Shown here: positions 54,961 to 64,000 of the stretch, in pieces
Position numbering within the stretch: position 1 is the first letter of the stretch
Layout of the letters: the number at the start of each line of letters is the position of its first letter
Source: Burkholderia thailandensis E264
GTDB taxonomy: Bacteria; Pseudomonadota; Gammaproteobacteria; Burkholderiales; Burkholderiaceae
NCBI RefSeq assembly: GCF_000012365.1
Contig: NC_007651.1
Coordinates: forward strand, 2,418,001-2,482,000
Length of the DNA stretch: 64,000 nucleotides
Reading direction: 5' to 3'
Position numbers and translations under genes: made by a program
Notes under the pieces: generated by a model
Told to the model about the DNA's origin: nothing
The model's input: the letters and a program-made list of their open reading frames with translations, nothing else
Database searches by the model: none

Positions 54961-56289
54961 ATGGAACCGATCAAAGTAGGCCTGTTGGGCTTCGGCACGG
55001 TGGGCGGCGGCACCTTCAAGGTGCTGCGCCGCAACCAGGAGGAAATCAAGCGGCGCGCCGGGCGCGGCATCGAGATCACGCGCGTCGCGGTGCGCAATCC
55101 CGCGAAGGCGCTCGCCGCGCTCGACGGCGATGCGAACGGCGTGTCGATCGGCGACGATTTCAACGCGGTCGTCGACGACCCGTCGATCGCGATCGTCGCC
55201 GAGATGATCGGCGGCACCGGCCTCGCGCGCGAGCTCGTGCTGCGCGCGATCGCGAACGGCAAGCACGTCGTGACCGCGAACAAGGCGCTGCTCGCGGTGC
55301 ACGGCACCGAGATCTTCGAGGCCGCGCGCGAGAAGGGCGTGATGGTCGCGTTCGAGGCGGCCGTCGCGGGCGGCATCCCGATCATCAAGGCGCTGCGCGA
55401 AGGGCTGACCGCGAACCGGATTCAGTACATCGCCGGCATCATCAACGGCACGACGAACTACATCCTGTCGGAGATGCGCGAGCACGGCCTCGATTTCGCG
55501 ACGGCGCTCAAGGCCGCGCAGGAGCTCGGCTACGCGGAAGCCGATCCGACCTTCGACATCGAGGGCATCGACGCCGCGCACAAGGCGACGATCATGAGCG
55601 CGATCGCGTTCGGCGTGCCGGTGCAGTTCGAGCGTGCGTACGTCGAAGGGATCAGCAAGCTCGCCGCGACCGATATCCGCTACGCGGAAGAGCTCGGCTA
55701 CCGGATCAAGCTGCTCGGCATCACGCGGCGCACCGAGCGCGGCATCGAGCTGCGCGTGCACCCGACGCTGATTCCCGCGAAGCGCCTGCTCGCGAACGTC
55801 GAGGGCGCGATGAACGCGGTCGTCGTGCACGGCGACGCGGTGGGCACGACGCTTTACTACGGCAAGGGCGCGGGCGCGGAGCCGACGGCGTCGGCCGTCG
55901 TCGCCGATCTCGTCGACGTCACGCGCCTGCACACGGCGGACCCCGAGCACCGCGTGCCGCACCTCGCGTTCCAGCCGGACAGCCTGTCGAACACGCCGAT
56001 CCTGCCGATCGAAGAGGTGACGAGCGGCTACTACCTGCGCCTGCGCGTCGCCGACGAGACGGGCGTGCTCGCCGACATCACGCGCATCCTCGCCGATTCG
56101 GGGATCTCGATCGACGCGCTGTTGCAGAAGGAGTCGGAGCAGGTCGACGACGCGAACGGCGAGACCGACATCATCCTGATCACGCACGAGACGATCGAGA
56201 AGAACGTCAACGCGGCGATCGCGCGCATCGAGTCGCTCGCGACCGTCGTGTCGAAGGTCACGAAGCTGCGCATGGAAGCGCTCAACTGA
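54961..56289 (+). CDS. hom: Homoserine dehydrogenase
   Basis: 442 residues, monofunctional. NADP-binding GLLGFGTVGGGTFKVLRRN, the catalytic block AAVAGGIPIIKALREGL, and INGTTNYILSEM with PTFDIEGIDAAHKATI are intact. A C-terminal ACT domain (about 358-440, LRVADETGVLADITRIL) suggests threonine feedback. It converts aspartate semialdehyde to homoserine and precedes thrC by 7 bp. Confidence 0.97.
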   Translation: MEPIKVGLLGFGTVGGGTFKVLRRNQEEIKRRAGRGIEITRVAVRNPAKALAALDGDANGVSIGDDFNAVVDDPSIAIVAEMIGGTGLARELVLRAIANGKHVVTANKALLAVHGTEIFEAAREKGVMVAFEAAVAGGIPIIKALREGLTANRIQYIAGIINGTTNYILSEMREHGLDFATALKAAQELGYAEADPTFDIEGIDAAHKATIMSAIAFGVPVQFERAYVEGISKLAATDIRYAEELGYRIKLLGITRRTERGIELRVHPTLIPAKRLLANVEGAMNAVVVHGDAVGTTLYYGKGAGAEPTASAVVADLVDVTRLHTADPEHRVPHLAFQPDSLSNTPILPIEEVTSGYYLRLRVADETGVLADITRILADSGISIDALLQKESEQVDDANGETDIILITHETIEKNVNAAIARIESLATVVSKVTKLRMEALN

Positions 56290-56296
56290 GGACGAC

Positions 56297-57748
56297 ATGA
56301 ATTACATCTCCACGCGCGGCGCCGGCATCGGCGAGCGCCATACGTTCTCCGACATCCTGCTCGGCGGCCTCGCGAAGGACGGCGGGCTCTATCTGCCGAG
56401 CGAGTATCCGCAGGTGAGCGCGGACGAGCTCGCGCGCTGGCGCACGCTGCCGTACGCGGATCTCGCGTTCGAGATCCTGTCGAAGTTCTGCGACGACATC
56501 GCCGCCGCCGACCTGCGCGCGATCACGCGCCGCACGTACACGGCCGACGTGTACCGCCACGCGCGCCGCGGCGGGAACGCGGCCGACATCACGCCGCTCA
56601 CGACGCTCGGCACCGAGAACGGCGCGCCCGTCTCGCTGCTCGAGCTGTCGAACGGCCCGACGCTCGCGTTCAAGGACATGGCGATGCAGTTGCTCGGCAA
56701 TCTGTTCGAGTACACGCTCGCCAAGCACGGCGAAACGCTGAACATCCTCGGCGCGACGTCGGGCGACACGGGCAGCGCGGCCGAATACGCGATGCGCGGC
56801 AAAGAGGGCGTGCGCGTGTTCATGCTGTCGCCGCACAAGAAGATGAGCGCGTTCCAGACCGCGCAGATGTACAGCCTGCAGGACCCGAACATCTTCAACC
56901 TCGCGGTGAACGGCGTGTTCGACGACTGCCAGGACATCGTGAAGGCCGTGTCGAACGATCACGCGTTCAAGGCGCAGCAGAAGATCGGCACCGTCAATTC
57001 GATCAACTGGGCGCGCGTCGTCGCGCAGGTCGTCTACTACTTCAAGGGCTACTTCGCGGCGACGCGGTCGAATGACGAGCGCGTGTCGTTCACGGTGCCG
57101 TCGGGCAATTTCGGCAACGTCTGCGCGGGCCACATCGCGCGCATGATGGGGCTGCCGATCGAGAAGCTCGTCGTCGCGACGAACGAGAACGACGTGCTCG
57201 ACGAGTTTTTCCGCACGGGCGCGTACCGCGTGCGCAGCGCCCAGGACACGTATCACACGAGCAGCCCGAGCATGGACATCTCGAAGGCGTCGAACTTCGA
57301 GCGCTTCGTGTTCGATCTGCTCGGCCGCGATCCGGCGCGTGTCGTCCAGCTGTTTCGCGATGTCGAGCAAAAGGGCGGCTTCGATCTCGCGGCGAGCGGC
57401 GATTTCGCGCGCGTCGCCGAGTTCGGCTTCGTGTCGGGCCGCAGCACGCACGCGGACCGGATCGCGACGATCCGCGACGTGTTCGAGCGCTACCGCACGA
57501 TGATCGACACGCATACGGCCGACGGCCTGAAGGTCGCGCGCGAGCATCTGCGGCCGGGCGTGCCGATGGTCGTGCTCGAGACCGCGCAGCCGATCAAGTT
57601 CGGCGAATCGATTCGCGAGGCGCTCGGGCAGGAGCCGTCGCGGCCTGCCGCGTTCGACGGGCTCGAGGCGCTGCCGCAGCGCTTCGAGGTCGTCGACGCG
57701 AACGCGCAGCAAGTGAAGGACTTCATCGCCGCGCATACGGGCGCGTGA
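56297..57748 (+). CDS. thrC: Threonine synthase
   Basis: 483-residue PLP enzyme converting O-phosphohomoserine to threonine. The N-terminal block LGGLAKDGGLYLPSEYP, PLP-Lys region GPTLAFKDMAMQLLG, phosphate-binding GATSGDTGSAAEYAM and VPSGNFGNVCAGHIARMMG are typical of the long-form ThrC. The start has GAGGACGACATG upstream. Last gene of the alaA-hom-thrC group. Confidence 0.97.
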   Translation: MNYISTRGAGIGERHTFSDILLGGLAKDGGLYLPSEYPQVSADELARWRTLPYADLAFEILSKFCDDIAAADLRAITRRTYTADVYRHARRGGNAADITPLTTLGTENGAPVSLLELSNGPTLAFKDMAMQLLGNLFEYTLAKHGETLNILGATSGDTGSAAEYAMRGKEGVRVFMLSPHKKMSAFQTAQMYSLQDPNIFNLAVNGVFDDCQDIVKAVSNDHAFKAQQKIGTVNSINWARVVAQVVYYFKGYFAATRSNDERVSFTVPSGNFGNVCAGHIARMMGLPIEKLVVATNENDVLDEFFRTGAYRVRSAQDTYHTSSPSMDISKASNFERFVFDLLGRDPARVVQLFRDVEQKGGFDLAASGDFARVAEFGFVSGRSTHADRIATIRDVFERYRTMIDTHTADGLKVAREHLRPGVPMVVLETAQPIKFGESIREALGQEPSRPAAFDGLEALPQRFEVVDANAQQVKDFIAAHTGA

Positions 57749-58053
57749 CGCGCCGGCGGGCGGCTCGCTCGATGTCGATGTCGAGTCGCTCGCCGCGTCT
57801 GCGGGTTCGTCCGCCGCGCGGTATCGATGATTCGTTCGCGATGCGCGCGGTACGCGGCAGCGGTCGTCGCTCGCGTGCCGCATCGCGCGAAGTCGCCGGG
57901 TGCGACGCCGTGACGCGTGCTGCCGCGCCGCATGGCCGTCGCGCGAACCCGGCCGAGGGGCCAGGCCCGCGGCACGGGCGGCGCGGCATATTCGTCAGGC
58001 TCATTCCGGGCTGATCCGTGCCGCCATGTCGGCGAGGGAGCGGCCTGACCGGA

Positions 58054-58090
58054 CAGCCCGATCGGCGGCATGCGCCGATCGGGCTGCGTT
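58054..58090 (+). terminator. Strong hairpin 300 bp after thrC, possible terminator
   Basis: Perfect 14-bp stem (58054-58067 with 58073-58086), loop GCATG, followed by CGTTCCTTTC. The T tract is weak and the distance from thrC is large, so it may also serve another transcript or structure. Confidence 0.45.
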
Positions 58091-58264
58091 CCTTTCGGAC
58101 GATCGGCCACGCACATACGGTCCGGCGTGCGGTTCGGACGGAACTCGATTGCGGTGCGCTTGGCCGATCGTGCCGGCAATCGCGCGGCCGAAATCCGGCG
58201 ACATGCCGTTTTCGTCCATCGAACGCGGCCGCCTTGCGCCGCCGTTCGCCGTTCGCCGTGATCC

Positions 58265-58291
58265 GTCGCGCTCGTCGCGCTCGTCGCGCTC
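58265..58291. repeat. Three perfect 9-bp tandem repeats (GTCGCGCTC)n
   Basis: Units at 58265-58273, 58274-58282 and 58283-58291, about 100 bp upstream of moeA; noncoding VNTR candidate. Confidence 0.75.
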
Positions 58292-58388
58292 GGCGCGCCA
58301 CGCGAGACCGGATCGTTGCGATCGGTCGCCCACACCCGCGCGGCGGCGTCGCTACAATGTCGCCATCCGGTCAACATTTCAATCGACG

Positions 58389-59708
58389 ATGTCCCACCCC
58401 AACCCCCAGACGCCGCGCGCGCCGATGCTGTCGACGGCCGATGCGCTGGCGGCGCTTCTCGCGGCGGCGCGCCCGCTCGCCGAGATCGAAACCGTGCCGA
58501 CGCTCGAGGCGCTCAACCGCGTGCTTGCGGCCGATGTCGTGTCGCCGCTCGACGTGCCGCCGATGAACACGAGCGCGATGGACGGCTACGCGGTGCGCAT
58601 CGCCGACCTGACGCGCGGCGAGCGGCGCCTGCCGGTGTCGCAGCGCATTCCCGCGGGCCATCCGGCCAGGCCGCTCGCGCCGGGCACGGCCGCGCGCATC
58701 TTCACGGGCGCGTCCGTGCCGGCCGGCGCGGACGCGGTCGTGATGCAGGAGCAGACGGAGGCGGCGGGCGACCAGGTCGACATCCTGCACACGCCGACGG
58801 CGGGCGAATGGATCACCGCGCAGGGCGCGGACATCCGCCGCGGCTCGGTGATCCTGCCGGCCGGCACGCGGATGACGCCGCAGGCGATCGGGCTTGCCGC
58901 GTCGGTCGGCTGCGCGTCGCTCGCGGTCACGCGGCGCGTGAAGGTCGCGGTGTTCTTCACGGGCGACGAACTGACGATGCCGGGCGAGCCGCTCAAGCCC
59001 GGCGCGATCTACAACTCGAACCGCTTCACGCTGCGCGGGCTGCTCGAGCGGCTCGGCTGCGACGTGACCGACTACGGCATCGTGCCGGATAGGCTCGACG
59101 CGACGCGTGCGGCGCTGCGCGAGGCGGCGCGCGCGCACGACGTGATCGTGACGTGCGGTGGCGTGTCGGTGGGTGACGAGGATCATGTGAAGCCCGCGGT
59201 CGAGGCGGAAGGCCGGCTCGCGCTGTGGCAGATCGCGATGAAGCCGGGCAAGCCGCTCGCGTTCGGCGCGATCCGGCGCGGCGGCGCGGCGGGCGGGACG
59301 GCTGGGGGCGAAGCGAGCGCGGACGATGCGGCCGGCGCGAGTGACGCGAGCGCGGCGCCGGGCGGCGAAGCGTATTTCATCGGCTTGCCGGGCAACCCGG
59401 TGTCGAGCTTCGTCACGTTCCTGCTGTTCGTGCGGCCGTTCCTGCTGCGCGTCGCGGGCGCGACGCAGGTCGCGCCGCGCGCGGTGTCGCTGCGCGCGGA
59501 CTTCACGCAGAGCAAGGCCGACCGCCGCAACGAATTCCTGCGCGCGCGCGTGAACGCGGCGGGCGGACTCGACCTGTTCCCGAACCAGAGCTCGGCCGTG
59601 CTGACCTCGACGGTATGGAGCGACGGCCTGATCGACAATCCGCCGAACCACGCGATCAGCGCGGGCGAGACGGTGCGTTTCATCCCTTTTTCCGAATTGC
59701 TCGGCTGA
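58389..59708 (+). CDS. moeA: Molybdopterin molybdenumtransferase MoeA
   Basis: 439 residues. MoeA inserts molybdate into adenylylated molybdopterin. PMNTSAMDGYAVR, PAGADAVVMQEQ, VFFTGDELTMPGEPLKPGAIYNSN-type and TCGGVSVGDEDHVKP are the family blocks; LPGNPVSSFVTFLLFVRP follows. An insertion of about 30 Gly/Ala/Ser residues (about 296-325) lies between the AIRRG and EAYFIGLPGNP strands, making it longer than E. coli MoeA (411). The start at 58389 gives MSHPNPQTPR. moaD follows by 14 bp. Confidence 0.95.
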   Translation: MSHPNPQTPRAPMLSTADALAALLAAARPLAEIETVPTLEALNRVLAADVVSPLDVPPMNTSAMDGYAVRIADLTRGERRLPVSQRIPAGHPARPLAPGTAARIFTGASVPAGADAVVMQEQTEAAGDQVDILHTPTAGEWITAQGADIRRGSVILPAGTRMTPQAIGLAASVGCASLAVTRRVKVAVFFTGDELTMPGEPLKPGAIYNSNRFTLRGLLERLGCDVTDYGIVPDRLDATRAALREAARAHDVIVTCGGVSVGDEDHVKPAVEAEGRLALWQIAMKPGKPLAFGAIRRGGAAGGTAGGEASADDAAGASDASAAPGGEAYFIGLPGNPVSSFVTFLLFVRPFLLRVAGATQVAPRAVSLRADFTQSKADRRNEFLRARVNAAGGLDLFPNQSSAVLTSTVWSDGLIDNPPNHAISAGETVRFIPFSELLG

Positions 59709-59722
59709 AGCCGGGCGGTGTA

Positions 59723-59986
59723 ATGACGATGAAGATCGAACTGAAGTTTTTTGCGAGCGTGCGCGAAGCGCTCGGCGTCGCGAGCGAGACGGTGACGGTG
59801 CCGGACGGCGTCGCGACGGTGGGCGACGTGCGCGCGTGGCTGCGCGCGCGCGGCGGCGCATGGGCGGACACGCTCGCCGAGGGCCGTGCGCTGCGCATGG
59901 CGTGCAACCATACGATGACGGACGCCGGCACGCGGATCACCGACGGCTGCGAGGTCGCGTTCTTCCCGCCGGTGACGGGCGGCTGA
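59723..59986 (+). CDS. moaD: Molybdopterin synthase small subunit MoaD
   Basis: 87 residues with a ubiquitin-like fold and the required C-terminal Gly-Gly (FPPVTGG), which is thiocarboxylated to supply sulfur to precursor Z. The core ELKFFASVREALGVASETVTVPDG matches MoaD. The ATG at 59723 (MTMKIEL) is used; the ATG at 59729 (MKIEL) would shorten it by two residues and is equally plausible. Between moeA and moaE. Confidence 0.93.
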   Translation: MTMKIELKFFASVREALGVASETVTVPDGVATVGDVRAWLRARGGAWADTLAEGRALRMACNHTMTDAGTRITDGCEVAFFPPVTGG

Positions 59987-59996
59987 GGAGGCGGCG

Positions 59997-60497
59997 ATGG
60001 CGACGGTACGGGTGCAGACGGACGATTTCGACGTGAGCGCCGAGATCGCGGCGTTGCGCGCGCGCAATCCGAAAGTGGGCGCGGTTGCGTGCTTCGTCGG
60101 CACGGTGCGCGATTTGAACGAGGGCGAGCAGGTCGACGCGCTCGAGCTCGAGCACTATCCGGGCATGACCGAGAAGGCGCTCGCCGCGATCGCGGACGAT
60201 GCGATCGCGCGCTGGCCGGGCATCGATGTCGCGATCGTTCACCGGGTCGGCAAGCTCCGTCCGCTCGATCAGATCGTGTTCGTCGCGACCGTGTCCGCGC
60301 ATCGCGGCGACGCGTTCCAGTCGTGCGAGTTCGTGATGGATTACCTGAAGACGCAGGCGCCGTTCTGGAAGAAGGAGAACACGCCCGCGGGCGAGCGCTG
60401 GGTGGACGCGCGCCGCGCCGACGACGCGGCGCTCGCGCGCTGGGGCGTCGAATCGGGAAACGCGGGGCGCGCGGGGAACGCGAAGCGGTCGACGTAG
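59997..60497 (+). CDS. moaE: Molybdopterin synthase catalytic subunit MoaE
   Basis: 166 residues. VGAVACFVGTVRDLNEG, LELEHYPGMTEKAL, IVHRVGKLRPLDQIVFVATVS and the active-site APFWKKENTPAG lysines match MoaE. With MoaD it makes molybdopterin dithiolene. CTGAGGAGGCGGCG precedes the ATG. The C-terminal tail (about 20 residues past WGVE) is unusual in length and Ala/Gly/Arg-rich. Confidence 0.94.
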   Translation: MATVRVQTDDFDVSAEIAALRARNPKVGAVACFVGTVRDLNEGEQVDALELEHYPGMTEKALAAIADDAIARWPGIDVAIVHRVGKLRPLDQIVFVATVSAHRGDAFQSCEFVMDYLKTQAPFWKKENTPAGERWVDARRADDAALARWGVESGNAGRAGNAKRST

Positions 60498-60822
60498 GCG
60501 CGCCAAGCACCGCTTTCGCCCGGCCGGATCGCAGTGCCGGGTGGTCGCCGGCCGCGCTGGGCGCGGCCGGCGGAGAGCATGTTTTCCGTGTTCGGGGCAG
60601 TTCGGCGAATGATCGTTCGCCAATTTTCGGGCGGTCAACCCCTGCGCAATAGTCGCGTTTGAAACGGACTATTCGTAAATGCGCCGATTTCGTTGCTGAA
60701 ACGACAGCGGTCGCGATTTATTTTCACGCCTCCCCCGGATTTTTTCGGCATGCGGTCCGGCGTTTCCGCGCGGCGGCAGGCGCGCCGGGCCGGTCGCGCC
60801 GTCGCCCGATGCGGCTGCGCGC
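60498..60822. other. 325-bp intergenic region between convergent moaE and globin genes
   Basis: Contains the hairpin at 60547-60571 and an unusually AT-rich stretch at about 60600-60760 (for example GATTTATTTTCACG and GGATTTTTTCGG). No protein-like frame is seen. GAATGATCGTTC (60607-60618) differs at one base from the fadB palindrome, probably by chance. Confidence 0.45.
60547..60571 (+). terminator. Hairpin after moaE, possible terminator
   Basis: Perfect 11-bp stem (60547-60557-type arm GCCGGCCGCGC with GCGCGGCCGGC ending at 60571), loop TGGG, 50 bp after the moaE stop. A short TTTT occurs 10 bp later. Confidence 0.5.
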
Positions 60823-61374
60823 CTACGTGTCGTCGCGCGCCGTCCGGCCGATGATCTTCGCCGGAAACGGCTCGCCGCGCGGCCGGCGCGCGTGCGCGTC
60901 GTCGTCCGCGGGCCGTTTCGGCGCGATCAGGTCGAGAATCGCCTGCTGCTCGGCCGGAATCGAGTAATCCCAGCCGAAGCGGCTCAGCTGCAGGCTCTGC
61001 GCGATCCGCAGCGCGGGCTCCATGAAGCGCACGGCCGCCGCGGGCTCGTAGCGCGCCTCGACGGTCTTCAGAAACAGCGCGAGCCAGCGGCTGAAGTGGA
61101 CGGGCTCGAGGCCGTCGAGCGGTTGGTGAGCGGCCTGCACGTTGCCGCGGTAGCTTTTCGTGCCAAGCACGAGGCTCGCCCAGAATTCGCCCATCTTCGG
61201 CAGGTGCTGGTCCCAGCGGCCGGCGAGCTTGCTTTCGAACACGGGGCCGAGGAGGGCGTCGTCGCGCACGCGATCGTAGAATGCGTCGACGAGCGCGCGG
61301 ATATTTTCCGGCGTCGGTTCGGCGTCGCGCGCCGGCGTCGCGGCGGCGGAAGAGGCGGAAAATGCTTGGGTCAT
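60823..61374 (-). CDS. Group III truncated hemoglobin
   Basis: 183 residues. The globin core (about 20-150) is group III-like: LVDAFYDRVRDDALLGPVFESKLAGRWDQHLPKMGEFWASLVLGTKSYRGN, with His in AHQPLDGLEPVHFSRWLALF as the likely proximal region. N- and C-terminal extensions of about 20 and 35 residues are low complexity. Group III globins bind O2 or NO; its divergence from an NsrR-like regulator points to NO or nitrosative stress. The ATG at 61374 is near CCCTTTTTTAG, a weak site. Confidence 0.88.
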   Translation of the reverse strand: MTQAFSASSAAATPARDAEPTPENIRALVDAFYDRVRDDALLGPVFESKLAGRWDQHLPKMGEFWASLVLGTKSYRGNVQAAHQPLDGLEPVHFSRWLALFLKTVEARYEPAAAVRFMEPALRIAQSLQLSRFGWDYSIPAEQQAILDLIAPKRPADDDAHARRPRGEPFPAKIIGRTARDDT

Positions 61375-61408
61375 CTAAAAAAGGGCCGGGTAAGGTGGCA
61401 GCACGTGG

Positions 61409-61425
61409 GTGCGATTTTGTCGCAC
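61409..61425. promoter_or_regulatory. 17-bp palindrome GTGCGA-N5-TCGCAC in globin-nsrR region
   Basis: Perfect 6-bp arms (61409-61414, 61420-61425) around TTTTG, 35 bp upstream of the globin start. It is next to AATAATAAA (61426-61434), an AT-rich segment that may be a -10 region on either strand. Probable operator, regulator unknown. Confidence 0.5.
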
Positions 61426-61467
61426 AATAATAAACGGCCACCCTCTCAATAAAGGTGCTGATGGTTT

Positions 61468-61481
61468 GCATCTTATGATGC
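61468..61481. promoter_or_regulatory. Candidate NsrR half-site / dyad GCATC-TTAT-GATGC
   Basis: An inverted repeat with 5-bp arms. The minus strand reads AAGATGCAAA, a close match to the AAGATGCATTT half-site known for NsrR in enterobacteria. It lies about 75 bp before the nsrR-like gene and 95 bp from the globin start. Confidence 0.45.
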
Positions 61482-61556
61482 TGCCGTCCGATCGGCAATG
61501 GCAGACGCGCGATGTTTGCGCGAGCGCCGGTCGCACTGACACAACACTACTTCGTA

Positions 61557-62054
61557 ATGAGACTAACCGACTACACCGACTACTCTTTGCGCGTCATGTT
61601 GTTCCTCGCAGTCCGAGGCGAGGGCTTGTCGACGATCCAGGAGATCTCGGATGCCTACGGCATCTCGAAGAACCATTTGATGAAAGTGGTGCAGCAGCTC
61701 GGCGAGCTCGGTTGGATCGAGACGGTGCGCGGCCGCAACGGCGGCTTGCGCCTGAACGCCCAGTCCGTGACGCTGACCGTCGGCCAAGTCGTACGCAAGA
61801 CCGAAAACGATTTCGCGCTCGTCGGCTGCTTCACGGGCGAATCCGAAGCGCATCGCAACTGCGTGATCCAGTCCGCGTGCCGGCTCAAGGGCGTGTTCGC
61901 GGCGGCCCGCGAAGCGTTCTTCGCGGAGCTCGACAAGCACACGATCGGCGAGCTTGCGCAGCCGGCGTCGCAACTCTCGATGCTGCTCGGCCTCACGCCG
62001 GTGCGGATCGTGCCCGCGGCCGATGTCCGCTCGGCCGTGACCGTCGTCGGCTGA
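61557..62054 (+). CDS. nsrR: Rrf2 family regulator, NsrR-like (NO-sensing Fe-S repressor)
   Basis: 165 residues. The winged helix (MRLTDYTDYSLRVMLFLAVR, IQEISDAYGISKNHLMKVVQQLGELGWI, VRGRNGGLRL) closely matches NsrR of E. coli, including the SKNHLMKV recognition helix. Cluster cysteines are Cys91, Cys102 and Cys108, the last in ACRLKGVF. Compared with E. coli NsrR, about six extra residues lie between the first two. The ATG at 61557 starts the conserved region. Probably represses itself and the divergent globin and is released by NO (inference). Confidence 0.85.
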   Translation: MRLTDYTDYSLRVMLFLAVRGEGLSTIQEISDAYGISKNHLMKVVQQLGELGWIETVRGRNGGLRLNAQSVTLTVGQVVRKTENDFALVGCFTGESEAHRNCVIQSACRLKGVFAAAREAFFAELDKHTIGELAQPASQLSMLLGLTPVRIVPAADVRSAVTVVG

Positions 62055-62060
62055 AGACGC

Positions 62061-62085
62061 GCCGCCCGCGCCGTGCGGGCGGCTT
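62061..62085 (+). terminator. Intrinsic terminator after nsrR
   Basis: GCCGCCCGC (62061-62069) pairs with GCGGGCGGC (62075-62083), loop GCCGT, followed by TTT; 6 bp after the nsrR stop. Confidence 0.65.
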
Positions 62086-62186
62086 TCCGGCCGGTTCCTT
62101 CGCGTGCGCTCGCCGCGCGCCCGATCTCGTCGCCGCCACGCGTGTCGCGTGACGCGTCCCTTTGCTGTGCCTCAATAAAAAACCGG

Positions 62187-62214
62187 CTTGAAAGGCGGAT
62201 AACCATCCTCATTT
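62187..62214 (+). promoter_or_regulatory. clpB: Sigma-32 (heat-shock) promoter of clpB
   Basis: CTTGAAA (62187-62193) exactly matches the sigma-32 -35 element; 13 bp later CCTCATTT (62207-62214) matches CCCCATNT at seven of eight positions. It lies 31 bp before the clpB ATG. Confidence 0.8.
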
Positions 62215-62245
62215 GGTTGCTATTCGCAAATTGGAGGTCTCATTC

Positions 62246-64000
<1,755 letters not shown>

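Larger units (their letters stand above)
57749..58388. other. 640-bp intergenic region between thrC and moeA
   Basis: Contains the strong hairpin at 58054-58086, the 9-bp repeats at 58265-58291, and the moeA promoter region. Open frames across it are Arg/Ala-rich shadows or upstream extensions of the moeA frame without family similarity. Confidence 0.45.

Noticed and set aside
58265..58291. Tandem repeats as a CRISPR array
   Set aside because: Units are 9 bp, directly adjacent without spacers, and no cas genes are present.
60607..60618. GAATGATCGTTC as a second copy of the fadB palindrome
   Set aside because: One base off, lies between convergent genes with no promoter nearby, and such GATC-centred words are common in this GC-rich DNA.

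Overview
The window is very GC-rich, with almost every third codon position G or C. It reads as primary-chromosome sequence from a beta-proteobacterium of the genus Burkholderia, most likely the B. pseudomallei/thailandensis/mallei group. This rests on protein content (separate arnA halves, alaA-hom-thrC, rpsF-priB-rpsR-rplI-dnaB, gcl-hyi-glxR) and on the GC-rich short tandem repeats typical of that group. The species cannot be fixed from the sequence alone. I see no rRNA, tRNA, CRISPR array, insertion sequence, prophage or integrase; this looks like stable core genome.

Layout. 1-507: 5' part of selO on the minus strand. 635-6479: fatty-acid degradation block (acyl-CoA ligase, FadB-type fusion enzyme, nicotinamidase pncA, thiolase), with a perfect 12-bp palindrome upstream of fadB. 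6804-12540: an unknown ORF, a Dabb protein, a hotdog thioesterase, a CurA-type reductase, an HSL-type esterase, a GNAT enzyme and an NRDE protein. 12613-17857: ygfZ divergent from mltG-tmk-holB, then a phosphinothricin-type acetyltransferase and TatD. 17869-27309: two small exported proteins (ankyrin, Rap1a/Tai-like), a mechanosensitive channel, an orphan RecF-like ATPase, a GT4 glycosyltransferase, a SYLF lipoprotein, PsiF, asparaginase and LysM/BON protein. 27940-32671: glyoxylate-to-glycerate operon gcl-hyi-glxR with a divergent LysR gene. 32759-36018: a cupredoxin and a Tat-exported metallophosphoesterase, divergent from an ECF sigma/anti-sigma pair. 36271-39266: ribosomal/replication operon rpsF-priB-rpsR-rplI, then dnaB. 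39405-41052: DUF47 plus PiT phosphate transporter. 41349-45412: NlpC/P60 lipoprotein, PIN-PhoH protein, Bcp.

45510-52813 is a complete lipid A L-Ara4N operon, transcribed right to left as arnT, one ArnE/F-like subunit, arnB, arnC, formyltransferase, dehydrogenase, arnD. The two ArnA activities are separate genes joined by a 4-nt overlap. Its upstream region holds 11-bp-phased direct repeats resembling response-regulator sites. 52965-57748: a Mth938-type protein, then alaA-hom-thrC. 58389-60497: moeA-moaD-moaE. 60823-62054: a group III truncated globin divergent from an NsrR-like Rrf2 regulator, with palindromes between them. 62246-64000: clpB, cut by the right edge, behind a sigma-32-type promoter.

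The items most worth testing are the phased repeats at the arn operon, the cupredoxin/phosphoesterase/ECF cluster (the cupredoxin has Met where CuA proteins have the upstream His), and the globin-NsrR intergenic palindromes. Most other genes are well-known families. I did not find a convincing wholly new system.
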